64,000 nucleotides of DNA from Syngnathus acus (lineage: Eukaryota > Chordata > Actinopteri > Syngnathiformes > Syngnathidae): NCBI RefSeq assembly GCF_901709675.1, contig NC_051089.1, positions 17,046,008 through 17,110,007 of the forward strand. The letters are read 5' to 3'. Below are positions 44,263-56,530 of this stretch, one piece after another. The notes beneath the pieces are model-generated. The model was not told the DNA's origin. It was given only the letters and a program-made list of their open reading frames with translations, and did no database searches. A program made the translations under genes and the position numbers. Each line of letters opens with the position of its first letter. The first letter of the stretch is position 1.

Positions 44263-45085
44263 GTTTAATGCATGCCTGATGATTTTCTAAAACACGGACA
44301 CTGCCAAAGTCGTCTAAAAATGTTCAGTACTTGATTATATCTTATGTTTTGATTAATGCTAGACACCAGCTTTGGATTACTACTGAACGTTCTGGACAGA
44401 GGAAAATGTTTTGCCTTACAATGAAAAGATATGTGTCAAAAGATAGTGTCAAAAGAACAAACAAACAAATGCATGGTAAGTGGTGAGTAAGAACTTTGCA
44501 TAGTCAGGGAACATTAACAAATTGATGATGTCACAGCCAAATTTCACATAATTCCGTACAAAATGACAAAATTGAAAGAATGATAAATGGGCGGTGTGCG
44601 ACAGTGGGCGAAGTGGATGTATGTGCAAGAATGGTTTACAGGAAGGACACTTGAAGATAAAACCAGTAGAGGTGGCAGAGGAAGAGCGGCAGGAGGAAAA
44701 CAACCAAGAACCCAGCCAAAGGTGATCACCAAGGCTGAAAGACGGGATGGGAAATAACAGCCCCCACACACACCGAATCGCCCATAATCAGCACCCACCC
44801 CCAGAGGAACCAGCTCTCACCGAACCAGCACCCACTCCCATGGAATCAAACTCTCCTGCGACTCATCACCCATCAAACTCGGCCCACACTGGCATGTGCA
44901 ACTGAATATAAGCTGACCAAAGAACCTTGAACGTTGCCTTTTCTGAATGGAGACTTTCTGCTCTTGAGCATGGTCGCACGAAAGGCCCAGCGCTGTATTG
45001 TACTTTCCTGAAAACAGAGCTTTCTTAGCAAGAATTGTGATTGCACTCAACCAACCTGTGTAAGTCTAAATTTTGTTTTGGTATC
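44263..45085. other. Intergenic sequence without a recognised feature
   Basis: No convincing ORF or known element. It ends where the RTE-type LINE begins. Confidence 0.45.
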
Positions 45086-47985
45086 TTAGCCTTTGCCCTC
45101 CGTGAGTCGTCACCTTCCCGTGGTGGAGGGGTTTGCGTGTCCCAATGATCCTAGGAGCCCATGTTGTCTGGGGCTTCATGCCCCTGGTAGGGTCACCCAT
45201 GGCAAAAGGGTCCTAGGTGAGGGGCCAGACAAAGCACGGTTCAAAAACCCCCTTAAGACCTTAAAACATATATGGACTCAGATTTCCCTCGCCCGGACGT
45301 GGGTCACCGGGGTCCCCCTCTGGAGCCAGGCCTGGAGGTGGGGATCGAAGGCGAGCGTCTGGTGGCCGGGCCTTCGCCCATGGGGCCTGGCCGGGCACAG
45401 CCCGAAAAGGAAATGTGGGTCCCCCTTTCCATGGGCTCATCACCTGTGGTAGGGGCCAAAGAGGTCGGGTGCATTGTGAGTTGGGCGGCGGCCAAAGGCA
45501 GGGACCTTGGCGGTCCGATCCCCTGCTGCAGAAGCTGGCTCTTGGGACATGGAATGTCACCTCTCTGGCTGGAAAGGAGCCCGAACTGGTGTGCGAGGCA
45601 GAAAAGTTCAGACGAGACATAGACAGTTTGGGTTCCGGTACTAGCCCTCTCGAGAGGGGCTGGACTCTCTTCCACTCTGGAGTTGCCCACGGTGAGAGGC
45701 GTTGAGCAGGTGTGGGTATACTTATTGCCCCCCAGCTGGGCGCCTGCACATTGGGGTTCACCCCGGTGAATGAGAGGGTAGCCTCCCTCCGCCTTCGGGT
45801 GGGGGGGACGGTTCCTGACTGTTGTTTGTGTCTATGCACCAAACAGCAGCTCAGAGTACCCACCGTTCTTGGGGTCCCTGGAGGAAGTGCTAGAGAGCGC
45901 TCCTTCTGGGGACTCCATCGTTCTACTGGGTGACTTCAATGCTCACGTGGGCAATGACAGTGAGACCTGGAAGGGCATGATTGGGAGGAACGGCCCCCCC
46001 GATCTGAACCCGAGCGGTGTTCTATTATTGGACTTCTGTGCTCGACACGGATTTTCTATAATGAACACCATGTTCAAACATAAGGGTGTCCATGTGTGCA
46101 CTTGGCACCAGGACACCCTAGGCCGCAGTTCGATGATGGACTTTGTAGTCGTGTCATCGGATTTGCGGCCGCATGTTTTGGACACTCGGGCGAAGAGAGG
46201 GGCGGAGCTGTCAACTGATCACCAGCTGGTGGTGGGTTGGCTCCGATGGTGGGGGAAGATGCCGGTCCGACCTGGCAGACCCAAATGCTCTGTGAGGGTC
46301 TGCTGGGAACGTCTGGCAAAATCCCCTGTCAGGAAGAGCTTCAACTCCCACCTCCGGCAGAGCTTTTCCCACGTCCCGGGGGAGGCGGGGGACATTGAGT
46401 CCGAGTGGACCATGTTCCGCGGCTCCATTGTTGAGGCGGCCGACTGGAGCTGTGGCCGTAAGGTCGTTGTTGCCTGTCGTGGCGGCAATCCCCGAACCCG
46501 CTGGTGGACACCGGCGGTAAGGGATGCCATCAAACTGAAGAAGGAGTCCTATCGGGCCTTTTGGGACTCCGGAGGCAGCTGACAGATACCGGATGTCCAA
46601 GCGGAACGCGGCTTCGGCGATTGCTGAGGCAAAAACCCGGGCGTGGGAGTAATTTGGCGAGACCATGGAGAATGACTTCCGGACGGCTTCGAGGAAATTC
46701 TGGTCCACCATCCGGCGTCTCAGGAGGGGGAAGCAGTGCAACGTCAACACTGTTTACAGTGGGGATGGCGTGCTGCTGACCTCGACTCGGGACGTCGTGA
46801 GTCGGTGGGGAGAATACTTCGAAGACCTCCTCAATTCCACCTTCACGCCTTCCATTGTGGAAGCAGGGCCTGGAGACTCTGAGGCGGACTCTCCAATCTC
46901 TAGGGTCGAAGTCACTGAGGTAGTTAAAAAACTCCTCGGTGGCAAGGCCCCGGGGGTGGATGAGATCCACTCGGAGTTCTTAAAGGCTCTGGATGTTGTC
47001 GCGCTGTCATGGCTGACACGCCTCTACAACATTGCGTGGACATCGGGGACAGTGACTCACCAAGGCTGCCCTTTGTCACCGATTCTGTTCATAATTTTGA
47101 TGGACAGAATTTCTAGGCGGAGCCGAGGCATTGAAGGGGTCCAGTTTGGGGATCTCAGCATCGCGTCTCTGCTTTTTGCAGACGGCGTGGTGCTGTTCGC
47201 TTCTTCAGGCCGTGATCTCCAGCTCTCACTGAAGCGGTTCGCAGCCGAGTGTGAAGCGGTCGGGATGAGGGTCAGCACCTCCAAATCCGAGTCCATGGTC
47301 CTCGGTCGGAAAAGGGTGGAATGCCCTCTTCGGATCGGGGATGAGATCTTGCCCCAAGTGGAGCAGTTCAGGTATCTTAGGGTCTTGTTCACGAGTGAGG
47401 GGAGGATGGAGCGCGAAATCGACAAGCGGATCGGTGCAGTGTCGGCTTTAATGCGGACTCTGTACCGGTCCGTCGTGGTAAAGAGAGAGCTGAGCCAAAA
47501 GGCAAAGCTCTCAATTTAGCGGTCGATTTACGCTCCTACCCTCACCTATGGTCACGAGCTATGGGTCGTGACCGAAAGAACGAGATCCCGGATACAAGCG
47601 GCCAAAACGAGTTTTGTCCGCTGGATGTCCAGGCTCTCCCTTAGAGATAGGGTGAGAAGCTCGGTCATCCGGGAGAGACTCGGAGTAGAGTCGCTACTCC
47701 TCCACGTTGAGAGGAGCCAGATGAGGTGGCTCAGGCATCTCATCAGGATGCCTCCTGGACGCCTCCCTGGGGAGGTGTTCCGGGCATGTCCCACCGGTAG
47801 GAGACCCCGGGGATGTCGCTCAGCTGGCCTGGCAACGCCTTGGGATCCCCCTTGGGATCCCCCTTGGGATCCCCCGGGATGAGCTGGATGAAGTGGCTGG
47901 GGAGAGGGTAGTCTGGGAGTCCCTCCTAAAGCTGCTGCCCCCGCGACCCGACCCCGGATAAGCGGAAGAAGACGGACAGACGGAC
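45086..47985 (+). pseudogene. RTE/Rex3-type LINE with frameshifts and an RT deletion
   Basis: The 5' end carries GTCGTCACCTTCCCGTGGTG. The endonuclease reads in pieces: LALGTWNVTSLAGKEPEL, then [50 protein letters not shown] (45869-46582). The RT (46665-47519) has KAPGVDEIHSEFLKALD but jumps from YNIAWTSGTV to THQGCPLSPILFIILMD, missing the central RT blocks; FADG replaces FADD. A stop at 47517 splits off the C-terminus RLSLRDRVRSSVIRERLGVE. The 3' end has CCCCGGATAAGCGGAAGAAG and an ACGGACGG tail. Dead copy. Confidence 0.85.
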
Positions 47986-48291
47986 GGATCTTAGCCTTTT
48001 CCTAAAACTGAAGAAATTAAACGAGCATGCAGTGAGTAAATTGGATAACAGGTGATTGGCTATGGCTTTTGCCGTGAGGCGCGGATAGCGCACTTCCCAA
48101 ATATAGTGTGTTGATCTGCTGAGGCCTCACCATCCCTCATAACACAAATACACATCACTTGATATGCTTGTATTGAGTACGCATTCAAGCTTATACAGCA
48201 TGGAGTTGGAAAATATGCATAAAAATGACCATACGGTAAAAATGCGCACTTGCCTAGTAATTCTGCACACAGTGTACTATTTTTTTGTTTT
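47986..48291. other. Spacer between two LINEs
   Basis: No feature recognised. Confidence 0.5.
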
Positions 48292-49557
48292 CAAAGTCAA
48301 AGTCAAAGTCTGCTTTATTGTTAATTTCTTCACATGTCAAGACATACAAAGAGATCGAAATTACGTTTCCTACTATCCCACGGTGACAAGACATATTACA
48401 CATTCAAGTAAACAATACAAAAAGTAAAAATGAGAAGGCACAAATAATGAATACATAAGAGCAATGAATAAATAAGAGCAACTTGGTGGAAATGGTGCAA
48501 TTGTGCATACAGCAGACAGTCAGTATAATAGCGCAAAAGTACAGGAGGAGTAGTGCAAGTGGAGTAGTGCAAGGCAGCCATCGTGGCCCAAAAGGCCAGG
48601 ACGTCATGTAGCCGAGGGTGGAGGGGGGAGAGGGGGGAGAGAGTTCAGGATCAAACAAAGTGTGAGCGGGGTGACTCACATCACTCACAATCGTGGTCGC
48701 CTTGCGGGTTAGATGGGAGGTGTAAATGTCCTTCAGGGAGGGGAGTGAAGCACCAATAATCCTACCAGCTGTGTTCACTATGCGCTGCAGGGCCTTCCTG
48801 TTGTATTCGGTGCAGCTTCCACCCCACACAGCGACACAGCTGGAGAGGACGCTCTCAATGGTGCCTCGATAGAATGTGGTCATGATGGCTGGTGGAGCAC
48901 TTGCTCGCCTGAGTTTCCGCAGGAAGTACAGGTGGCGCTGAGTGTTCTTCGCCAGTGATGCAGTGTTGGTGGTCCAGGAGAGGTCTTCACTGATGTGCAC
49001 CCCAAGGAATCTGGTGCTGCTCACTCTCTCCACCACAGCACCGTCTATGGTCAGTGGCAGGTGATGGGTGTGACCCTTCCGGAAGTCAACAACAATCTCC
49101 TTGGTCTTGACGACGTTCAGCAGGAGGTTGTTGTCCCTGCACCACGTGGTCAGAAGGTCGACCTTCAACCTGTATTGAGTCTCGCTGCCCTTGGTGCTGA
49201 GACCCACCAGAGCAGATTGCATCCTCAGAGGACCGTTTGGCTCGGTATGCAAACTGGAAGGGGTCAAGGGCGGGGGGCGAGAATGGATCTGATGTGTGTC
49301 ATGATAAGCTGCTCAAAGCACTTCATGATGATGGGTGTCAGTGCCACGGGGCGGTAGTCATTGAAGCAGGATGGGGCAGTTTTCTTCGGCACAGGTATGA
49401 CAGTGGCAACCTTGAAACATGATGGGACGATGGCTTGCTGCAGGGAAGTGTTAAAGATGTCTGTGAAGACACCCTTAAGCTCCTCAGCGCAGTCCTTCAG
49501 CGCTCGACTTGGGATGTTGTCTGGGCCTGCTGCCTTACGGTATAGGTAGACTTTAGA
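48292..49557 (-). pseudogene. Rex1-type LINE, truncated, RT core deleted
   Basis: The 3' tail, read forward, is (CAAAGT)n then CTGCTTTATTG. On the minus strand the upstream part reads [20 protein letters not shown], then jumps to ALVGLSTKGSETQYRLKVDL, so the RT segment up to FADD is missing. The tail RVSSTRFLGVHISEDLSWTT and QRHLYFLRKLRRA follows. 5' truncated near 49557. Confidence 0.82.
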
Positions 49558-49810
49558 AAACCAAGGAGCATCTAAAAAACGGAACTATTTTACACTTTAT
49601 ACTCTTTATTGCTGACATACCTGATTTATTGTGTGGTGAAATGGGGAAACAGAAATTCAGAATAGACTCACCACAAGGAAGTAATCTTAAATAAATAACA
49701 GGCTTCTCAAAAACAGAAACAAAACTATCATCTGACATGCGAATGCTGATATGCTGACGCCAAAAAGGCTTAACTGGATTCTCTTGGGTGAAGCTATTTG
49801 TATGGTCCAA
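49553..49810 (-). other. Unrecognised ORF of 85 codons
   Basis: Starts MDHTNSFTQENPVKPFWRQH and contains YLRLLPCGESILNFCFPISP. Codon use looks plausible and a GGTGAGTC donor-like site occurs within it near 49670. I cannot assign it. It may be an exon of a transposon gene or chance. Confidence 0.2.
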
Positions 49811-50119
49811 TTCATTTTAAATATCTAGTTTCACTCTCTGTGACGAAAACAGGCTTTTGATATGTGCATCGCAGGTATGAAGGTCAAAAAGGAGGAATGT
49901 AGTCCTGTAAACTCGAACAAGAACAAATATCCAAGTGAGGTAGGAGGCACGTCTTTGGTTTACGAATTACCTTTGGAAAAATTATTTGGGGGCTGCGCAA
50001 GGTAAACGTGCTGATTGGAAATAGTACTACTGCAATGCACTTGACATTGCTAGACACGCCCACCGGACTCGTGGTATTGGTATTCGAATTAGTATTCGGC
50101 ATTGAAGGACGTAGCCTGT
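49811..50119. other. Spacer without a recognised feature
   Basis: No RNA gene or repeat recognised. Confidence 0.4.
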
Positions 50120-50977
50120 TACCGTATTTTTCGGGCTAAAAGTCGCTCGGAATATAGTAGGTTGCATTAGCCATAAAATGCACAATAACGTGAACAAAAA
50201 CATATACGTATCAGTCGCTCCGGAGTGTAAGTCGCATTTTGGGGGAAATTTATTCGACAAAATCCAACACCAAGAACAGACATGAACGAGCAACAACAGG
50301 CTAAACGATAGGTATGCTAACGTGACATAAACAGAAACGAAGAGCTGAGAACGGGCCTGACGTAACATTCAGAGTTATTCAAATGACTATTACATAAATA
50401 ACACGTTTATAATACCATCTGTGTCACTCCAATTCATTAAATCCATCGATTGTCCTTTATGTCAACAATGGGTGCGCGCTGGTGTCGGCGCTTGCAATTC
50501 AAAATATTCCACAGGCCCATATAACGATATATAAATTATATATCAAATAACTATTACATAAGCAATAATATTATCAAACCATCTGTGTCACTCCAAATCA
50601 TTAAATCCATCAATCAAATTCCTCGTCCTTTGTCAACACGCCGCGCGTGCGCCCTGACGTCAGCATCGTCGTTATTCAAGATTCAAGAGTTTTTTATTCG
50701 CCATGTTTGAGCGTGCCAAACAAGGAATTTGACTTCGGTAAATCACAGCCTCTGTTCAACATTTAGGTGACTAACAACACTCAGGACATGTGAAAAATGG
50801 CAAATATTCTCAAACATCCCCTGATCTTAAACTCCCAAGAGGGCAAGGAAAAACTCAAAACTCCAGCTAGGGGAAATGAGAAACCTTGAGAAGAGACCAC
50901 AGATGGGAGGGTCCCTCTTCCAGGATGACCAGGCTGCAATGGATGCAGAGAGGACACATAGTACAAACAGTGTAGAC

Positions 50978-51179
50978 CAGGGGTCTCAAACTCCAGTCCT
51001 CAGGGGCCGCATTCCTACATGTTTTCCAAGTTTCCCTCATTAAACACACCTGATTCAATTATCAGGCTCCTGCAGAACGTGAGGATGAACTTATCATTTG
51101 AATCAGGTGCGTTTTAACGAGGGAAACTTGGAAAACATGTAGGAATGCGGCCCCCGAGGACTGGAGTTTGAGACCCCTG
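50978..51179. mobile_element. hAT MITE in the LINE 3' UTR
   Basis: 202 bp, almost a full palindrome. Ends CAGGGGTCTCAAACTCCAGT and its complement; inner arms AGGAATGCGGCCCC and GGGAAACTTGGAAAACATGT repeat inverted. 8-bp flanking repeats GTGTAGAC/GTGGAGAC differ at one base. Confidence 0.85.
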
Positions 51180-51243
51180 GTGGAGACAATTCAAAAAAGG
51201 TGTGGAGAGCAGGATGTTATTGCACAGTAATGACTCTGAGACT

Positions 51244-54215
51244 CTAAGAGTGGTGTGAGTTCATCAGAGCAACAGCCTGGGGGAAGAAGCTGTCTCTGTG
51301 TCTGCTGGTTTTGGCGTACAGAGCTCTATAACGCCGTCCGGAGGGGAGTAGTTCAAACAGACTGCAACGTGGGTGAGAAAGGTCTGTAGAGATGTTCCTT
51401 GCACTTTTCCTGGTCCTGGACAGGTACAAGTCTTGGATAGATGGGAGGTTGATTCCAATTATCTTTTCTGCAGTCCTGATTGTCCGTTGCAGTCTGTGCT
51501 TGTCTTGTTTGGAGGCCGATCCAAACCAGACAGTGATGGAGGTGCAGAGGACAGACTGGATGATGGCAGTGTAGAAGGTCTTCAGAAGCTCTCGCGGCAG
51601 GTTGAACTTCTTGAGCTGTCTCAGGAAGTACAGGCTCTGCGGGGCCTTCTTCCGGACAGAGTCTATGTGGCCGGTCCATTTCAGGTCCCGAGAGATTGTG
51701 GTTCCCAGGAACTTGAAGGTGTCTGTGGAGAGGATAGTATTACTGCGGATAGTGAGGGGTAAAGGTGGTGAAGGGTCTCGCCTGAAGTCCACTGTCATCT
51801 CCACGGTCTTGAGCGGGTTCAGCTCCAGGTGGTTTTGGCTGCACCAGTGGACCAGCCGCTCCACCTCCTGTCTGTACGCAGTCTCATCATCGTCCTGGAT
51901 CAGTCCGATGAGAGCGGTGTCGTCTGCATACTTCAGGAGCTTCACAGGAGAGTCACCTGAGGAGAAATCGTTGGTGTAGCGCGAGAAGAGCAGTGGGGAG
52001 AGAACGCACCCCTGAGGGGCTCCAGTATTGGTGGTCCGGGTGTCAGATGTGATGCCCCCCAGCCTCACACGCTGTCTCCTGTTGGTCAGGAAGCTGGTGA
52101 TCCACTGACAGGTGGAGGCAGGCACCGCAAGCTGGATGAGCTTCTGTTGGAGGATGTCAGGAGCGATGGTGTTGAACGCCGAGCTGAAGTCCACAAACAG
52201 GATCCTGGCGTACGTTCCTGGGGTGTCCAGGTGGTGCAGGATGTAGTGCAGTCCCATGTTGACCGCATCATCCACCGACCTGTTTGCCCGGTAGGCAAAC
52301 TGGAGGGGGTCAAGCAGGGGGCCCGTGACATCCTTCAGGTGGTTCAGCACTAACCTCTCGAAAGATTTCATGACCACAGATGTCAGTGCGACAGGTCTAT
52401 AGTCATTCAAACCTGTGATGGCGGGCTTCTTGGCCACTGGAACGATGGTGGCGCTCTTGAAGCACGAGGGCACCTCACACAGCTCCAGGGAACGGTTGAA
52501 GATCCGTGAAATGGTGGGCGCCAGCTGCTCAGCGCAGACTTTCAAGCAGGAAGGTGACACGCTGTCTGGGCCCGGTGCCTTCCTGATCTTTTGTCTCCGG
52601 AACATCTGGCGCACTTCCTCCTCGCGGATCTGGAGTGCGGGCGCGGCCTCTGCAAGAGAGAGAGTGGGTGACAACGTTGATAGAGGTGTGCACAGAGCAG
52701 TTGTGGGGGGAGGTGAGTATGTAGATTGTGCTGCAGGAAGTCCCGTTGTGTGGGAGGACCGATCAAACCTGCAGTAGAACCTGTTTAGCTGGTTAGCAAG
52801 CCTTGGGCTCTCCACAGGACGGGGGGTTCGTTTCTTGAAGCCCGTGATGCTCTGCAGACCTTTCCACACTGTTGAGGGATCAGGATTGGCAGAGAGGTGT
52901 CTCTCCAGGCTCTCCCCGTAACACCTCCTGGCATTCCTGACCTCTCGGTTCAGTGTGTTTCTGGTCTGCTTGAACAGGTCGTGGTCCTGTAGGCCTCCTC
53001 CTTGACTTTGCGCAGCCTCCTGAGGTTCGGTGTAAACCAAGGTTTGTCGTTGTTGTACGTGCAGAAGGTCTTAGTCTGCACACACAGATCCTCACAAAAA
53101 CTGATGTATGATGTGACAGTGTCAGTGAGTTCATGCAGGTCTGAAGTTGCAGCTTCAAAAACTCCCCAATCGGTGCAGTCAAAGCAGGCTTGGAGGTCCT
53201 GCCTTGGCTCCACTGTCCACTTCCTCACAGTCCTCACCACAGGCTTAGAAGTTTTTAGTTTCTGCCTGTAGGCCGGGATCAGATGAACTAGACAGTGGTC
53301 CGAGAGTCCTAAAGCTGCACGAGCCACAGAGTGGTATGCATCCTTAATCACGGTGTAGCAGTGGTCCAGAGTCTGTGCCCCTCTGGTGGGACACGTTATG
53401 TACTGTCTGTATCTGGGGAGTTCGTGTGCGAGGTTCCCCCTTTTAAGATCACCCAGAACAATGATTAGTGAATTTGGTAGAAGTTTCTCCATGTCTGTCA
53501 CCTGGTCAGCCAGCATCTGCGTGGCTTCACTCGCACGTGCGTGTGGTGGAACGTAAACAGCCGCCATGACGATCGAGGAGAACTCCCGTGGTGAATAGAA
53601 CGGCCGGCAGTTTATGAAAAATGTTTCTAGGAGAGGGCTGCAAAACTCTTTCAACACCGTGACATCAGTACACCAACGTTCATTAATATAGAAACAGAGA
53701 ACACCTCCCTTTGATTTTCCGGAGAGCTCCGCGCTGCGATCTGCACGCGTTAGCCGAAACCCAGCTAACTCCACGGCGTGGTGGGGGGTTCGTTCGCTAA
53801 GCCACGTTTCAACAAAACACAGCGCGGCGGATCTGCTGAAGTCCGTGTTCCTTGAAGTGAGGAGCAGCAGTTCGTCCATCTTGTTTGCCAGGGAGCGGAC
53901 ATTCGCCAGATGAATTGACGGTAGGGCAGAACGGAACCCTCTCTGCCTCAGCTTTACGAGGGCTCCGGCTCGTTTTCCGCGTCGCCGTCGTCGCGCTAGC
54001 TTGTATAGCACCGCCGCTCCGGCTAAAATCTCCAACAAACAGTCTGAATCAGAGAGAACAGGAGAGAAAATACCAGAAGAAGACTGTCCGATGTTTAACA
54101 GCGCTTCTCTGGTAAAAGTGATCCGGGATGGACAGCAGAGGACACAGAAAACACACAAAATAAGACAAAGAAACAGAGCGCGACTCACCGTGGCGGCCAT
54201 CCGCGGCGCCATCAT
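51244..54215 (-). pseudogene. Rex1-type ORF2 with a single frameshift
   Basis: The upstream frame (52950-54215) has a hydrophobic N-terminus, then the AP endonuclease: HLANVRSLANKMDELLLLTS, CFVETWLSE, GGVLCFYIN, VYVPPHARASEATQ, IIVLGDLKRGN and [15 protein letters not shown]. Near 53000 the frame shifts to 51244-53040, with [70 protein letters not shown] (51918-51929) and the C-terminal FKFLGTTISRDLKWTGHID and SLFELLPSGRRYRALY. No other lesion seen, so it is a recent insertion. Confidence 0.85.
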
Positions 54216-54911
54216 GACGTCACAGATCTAGTATATAACTATATTGTAGCGTTAACAAAGTACAAGGAAAGACGTGGGTTTGGTAAACGGCTCTTTATTT
54301 AACAAAACAAACTTCCAGGCGTGTGGCGGCGTGGAATCCCCCGAGGTGGCACTTCCAGCCACGGAGGTGGAAGAGAGCTCCATAGAATAGGACCGGGCGT
54401 GCGTAAAAGCCATGTCCGAGCCCCATCCACCGTCCCCGGACAGCCACCCGGCCGAGCACCGGACCCCGACTTCAATCCACAAAGGTGAAAGAGAGCTCCG
54501 TAGAGTAGGACCGGGTGTGCGTGAAAGCCATAATAGTTTTTCAAACCTTCTGTGTCACTCCAAATCCTTAAATCCTTCAAACTCTTCGTCCTCCGTGTCA
54601 CTTAGAAACAAAGCCGCTAATGATGCCGGTAGTACGTGGGGCCCTTCGTCATCTTCGTCATCCCGTGATCGAATCTTTGTCCTTTATGTAAACAACTGCC
54701 GTGCCGCGCTGCTGACGTCACTTGAAATTCAAATTACAGCAATCCCTGGCTACATCGCGGTTTGTTTATCGCGGTTTCACTTTTTTTTTATTCATTTTTT
54801 TATTTTGAAAATTTGTGAAATAATTTACATATAAGTCGCTCCTCTGTATAAGTCGCCCCCCCACCCAAACTATGAAAAAAAAAACCGACTTATAGTCCGA
54901 AAATTACAGTA

Positions 54912-55162
54912 ATTTGTTTCCCCCTGTCCAAATTTGACACGGTTTATACTGTCCATGGAGGCTACCTGAGGAAGAACCAGCACTCAAACTGGCCCTGGAG
55001 GACCCAGCCTCTGAATTTGAAAACAGCCTATGTATTGATTGATTGATTGATTGATATATCTTTATTTAGAATATATTTAAAACATGCAAAATGGGGAAAA
55101 AATGAATAAAACAATTAGTAACACTTTAAAGTGCCATATCTAAGTCCATGAAACAAACAAAC
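54912..55162. repeat. Spacer with an (ATTG)n microsatellite
   Basis: A short GATT run near 55034-55055; nothing else recognised. Confidence 0.6.
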
Positions 55163-55549
55163 TGTCACGAATGGCCGCGGGTCCGGCGTCGCGGCAGTGG
55201 AGTGTGGAAATGGAGCAGGGCGACCAAGTGCAGCTTGGACCAGGGTTTATTGAAGCAAACTCAAAACACAGACTTGGTAGACTGACATAACTTACTGACA
55301 AAATCAACAACAGGAACCGAACAGAGACGTGAGGCAAAACAGACAGGGTGGCCTTCCATGACAGCAGCAAATGCATGCAGGCAATGCTCCGACAGGGAGT
55401 GACACACAAACAGAACTGAATTACAACACAGGTAACAAGAGGCAGGTGAGTACGATTACACTAATCACGGGCACACAGGAAGGGAGGGGCGAGCACACAC
55501 ACACGATGACAATCTACACACATAACCAAAATGGGGACGAGACATGACA
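55163..55549 (-). mobile_element. Second solo LTR of the same retrotransposon family
   Basis: 387 bp, TGTCATGTCTCGTCCCCATT to CGTGACA on the minus strand, 5-bp flanking repeats CAAAC. Shares GACCAGGGTTTATTG and GGCAGGTGAGT with 42925-43253 but has a longer middle and a different end (GCCGCGGGTCCGGCGTCGCG). Confidence 0.7.
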
Positions 55550-55639
55550 CAAACAAAAAAACAACAAACTGGAGGACCCAGCCTAAAAAAAAAAAAAAAC
55601 TGAAAAAAAAATACACAACAAAGAATGCTCGTAAAGGAG

Positions 55640-55960
55640 TAGGAGGAAGCATACATCAGAAAAACAGAACTTAATATTTGGTGCAGAAACCTTTGTTTGC
55701 AATTACAGAGATCAGACGTTTCCTGTAGTTCTTGACCAGGTTTGCACACACTGCAGCAGGGATTTTGGCCCACTCCTCCATACAGATCTCCTCCAGAGCC
55801 TTCAGGTTTCGGGGCTGTCACTGGGACTTTAAACTCCCTCCAATGATTCTCTATTGGATTCAGTTCTGGAGACTGGCTAGGCCACTCCAGGACCTTGAGA
55901 TGTTTCCTACGGAGCCACTCCTTAGTTGCCCTGGCTGTGTGACTGTCTAACTCAATTCCT
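55640..55960 (-). pseudogene. Tc1-type transposase C-terminal relic
   Basis: The minus-strand frame reads [20 protein letters not shown] and [13 protein letters not shown], the region of the third catalytic residue in Tc1 transposases. The rest is frameshifted. Confidence 0.75.
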
Positions 55961-56115
55961 TTTGAGCTGAGAAAGTCGATCACCTGGAGTTCAACAGATG
56001 TCGCGTCCTCCTCACTCGGCTCCTCTTGGTTCCACTGCTCGTGCATATGAACGGGGTTATGTTTCAAAGCCGGTGATAAGGATGTCGTTCATTCTGGTCT
56101 ATTGCTCCAGATCGG

Positions 56116-56530
56116 CTACCTGATTCTCCAGCAAGTTAATCCGATGATTTGTAGTCTCAAGGCTTTTACTTCCTCCACCAGGCTCCTGATGGTTTTCTGC
56201 TGTTGTCTAACAGCAGAAACTTCTTCCGTTAGCATATCCAGCGCTCTTTTAATATCATCAATCTCCTCCATCTGTGCCGTGTTCTTTTTTGGTGGCATGG
56301 CGTCCCGCTTGATTTGTGTGTTTGGCGGAGAACAAATCAGGAAGGGAAATTACACTTCTGTCCACGCTTGCTCAATGTACGCGTACCCACCACGTTGGCG
56401 TACGTGGCAGTATGACCTGTTGTAGACTTAGCAGAGTTCAAGAGGGCCAGAGAATGAGTGACTTACCTGCTGAGCAATTAGAGCCGCTGTTTTGGGACTC
56501 GTGTCTTACAGGAGGAAAGAAACAATAAAA
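56116..56530 (-). pseudogene. LINE 5' end fragment: 5' UTR and ORF1 start
   Basis: MPPKKNTAQMEEIDDIKRAL and EEVSAVRQQQKTIRSLVEEV form the coiled-coil start of an ORF1 protein related to that at 26488. It stops after about 60 codons. The part above 56298 is likely 5' UTR. Confidence 0.5.

Larger units (their letters stand above)
50673..54235 (-). mobile_element. Rex1-type LINE, nearly full length
   Basis: Endonuclease plus RT on the minus strand, 3' UTR with (TTCAAGA)n-type tail near 50673, 5' end near 54235. The 3' UTR carries a hAT MITE (50978-51179). Confidence 0.85.
50120..54911. mobile_element. Non-autonomous DNA element with TACCGTA ends (ATAAGTCGC type), carrying a LINE
   Basis: Left end TACCGTATTTTTCGGGCTAA with AAGTCGCTC motifs; right end, inverted, TTACTGTAATTTTCGGACTA and repeated GACTTATA motifs. 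A tract with CCATCTGTGTCACTCCA occurs twice on the left (near 50416 and 50580) and, changed, on the right (near 54547). The Rex1-type LINE at 50673-54235 lies inside. No gene of its own is left. Confidence 0.6.

Noticed and set aside
45261-45863. 200-codon minus-strand ORF
   Set aside because: Shadow of the plus-strand RTE-type LINE endonuclease region.
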